This document shows, in pieces, positions 28,983 through 29,012 of a DNA stretch of 29,012 bases (positions are counted from its first letter, which is position 1; each line of letters begins with the position of its first letter). Source of the stretch: Phytohabitans sp036906915 (GTDB lineage: Bacteria; Actinomycetota; Actinomycetes; Mycobacteriales; Micromonosporaceae); assembly GCF_036906915.1 (NCBI RefSeq), contig NZ_JBAKHX010000090.1, forward strand, positions 1-29,012, given 5' to 3'. The notes beneath the pieces were generated by a model that was not told the DNA's origin, searched no databases, and saw nothing but the letters and a program-made list of their open reading frames with translations. The position numbers were made by a program, and so were the translations under genes.

Positions 28983-29012
28983 TGGCCGCGGCCGGGTAGA
29001 TCGATGTGGTAG

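Noticed and set aside
1..29012. CRISPR arrays, tRNA or rRNA genes, insertion sequences, prophage genes
   Set aside because: No spaced direct-repeat array, cloverleaf, transposase or phage-type reading frame was seen on either strand.

Overview
The window comes from a high-GC actinobacterium. Base composition, GTG/TTG starts, ATGA-type gene overlaps and a pair of membrane-anchored cyclophilins beside hisS all fit Micromonosporaceae; that family assignment is an inference from style and synteny. Both ends are core housekeeping DNA. aspS lies at the left (109-1923, minus). hisS, a metallo-beta-lactamase-fold hydrolase and two cyclophilin-type isomerases lie at the right (24995-28886). In many actinobacteria (for example Mycobacterium tuberculosis) this hisS-hydrolase-cyclophilin block sits a few genes from aspS, so the roughly 23 kb in between reads as accessory material inserted in a conserved interval.

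Region by region: 2.0-3.55 kb, two divergent membrane-anchored secreted proteins of unknown function. 3.57-7.94 kb, a tightly overlapping urease operon ureABCFGD with a possible GlnR box. 7.93-8.63 kb, an unknown protein on the minus strand. 8.75-9.13 kb, a small secreted Streptomyces-subtilisin-inhibitor-like protein with Asp at the predicted P1 site. 9.35-13.2 kb, a clear guanidine-I (ykkC) riboswitch followed by a long ureohydrolase best read as a nickel guanidine hydrolase, then a substrate-binding lipoprotein, permease and ATPase (a predicted guanidine importer). 13.3-18.5 kb, a membrane Ser/Thr kinase, an MFS exporter, a GNAT acetyltransferase, an HxlR regulator and a hotdog thioesterase. 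18.5-23.2 kb, the urea ABC importer urtABCDE on the minus strand. 23.3-25.0 kb, a UrtA/AmiC-like binding protein with no signal peptide, divergent from a MarR regulator.

Together the accessory genes make a coherent nitrogen-scavenging module. Guanidine is sensed by the riboswitch, imported, and hydrolysed to urea and ammonia. Urea from that reaction or imported through UrtABCDE is split by urease. The cytosolic UrtA-like protein and its MarR neighbour may be a local amide or urea sensing pair. The most notable points are the riboswitch/guanidine hydrolase/importer operon beside a urease, the absence of any dedicated nickel chaperone for the hydrolase in the window, the P1-Asp inhibitor, the signal-less UrtA paralogue, a cyclophilin paralogue lacking its catalytic Arg, and a short dispersed repeat found just behind two terminator hairpins.
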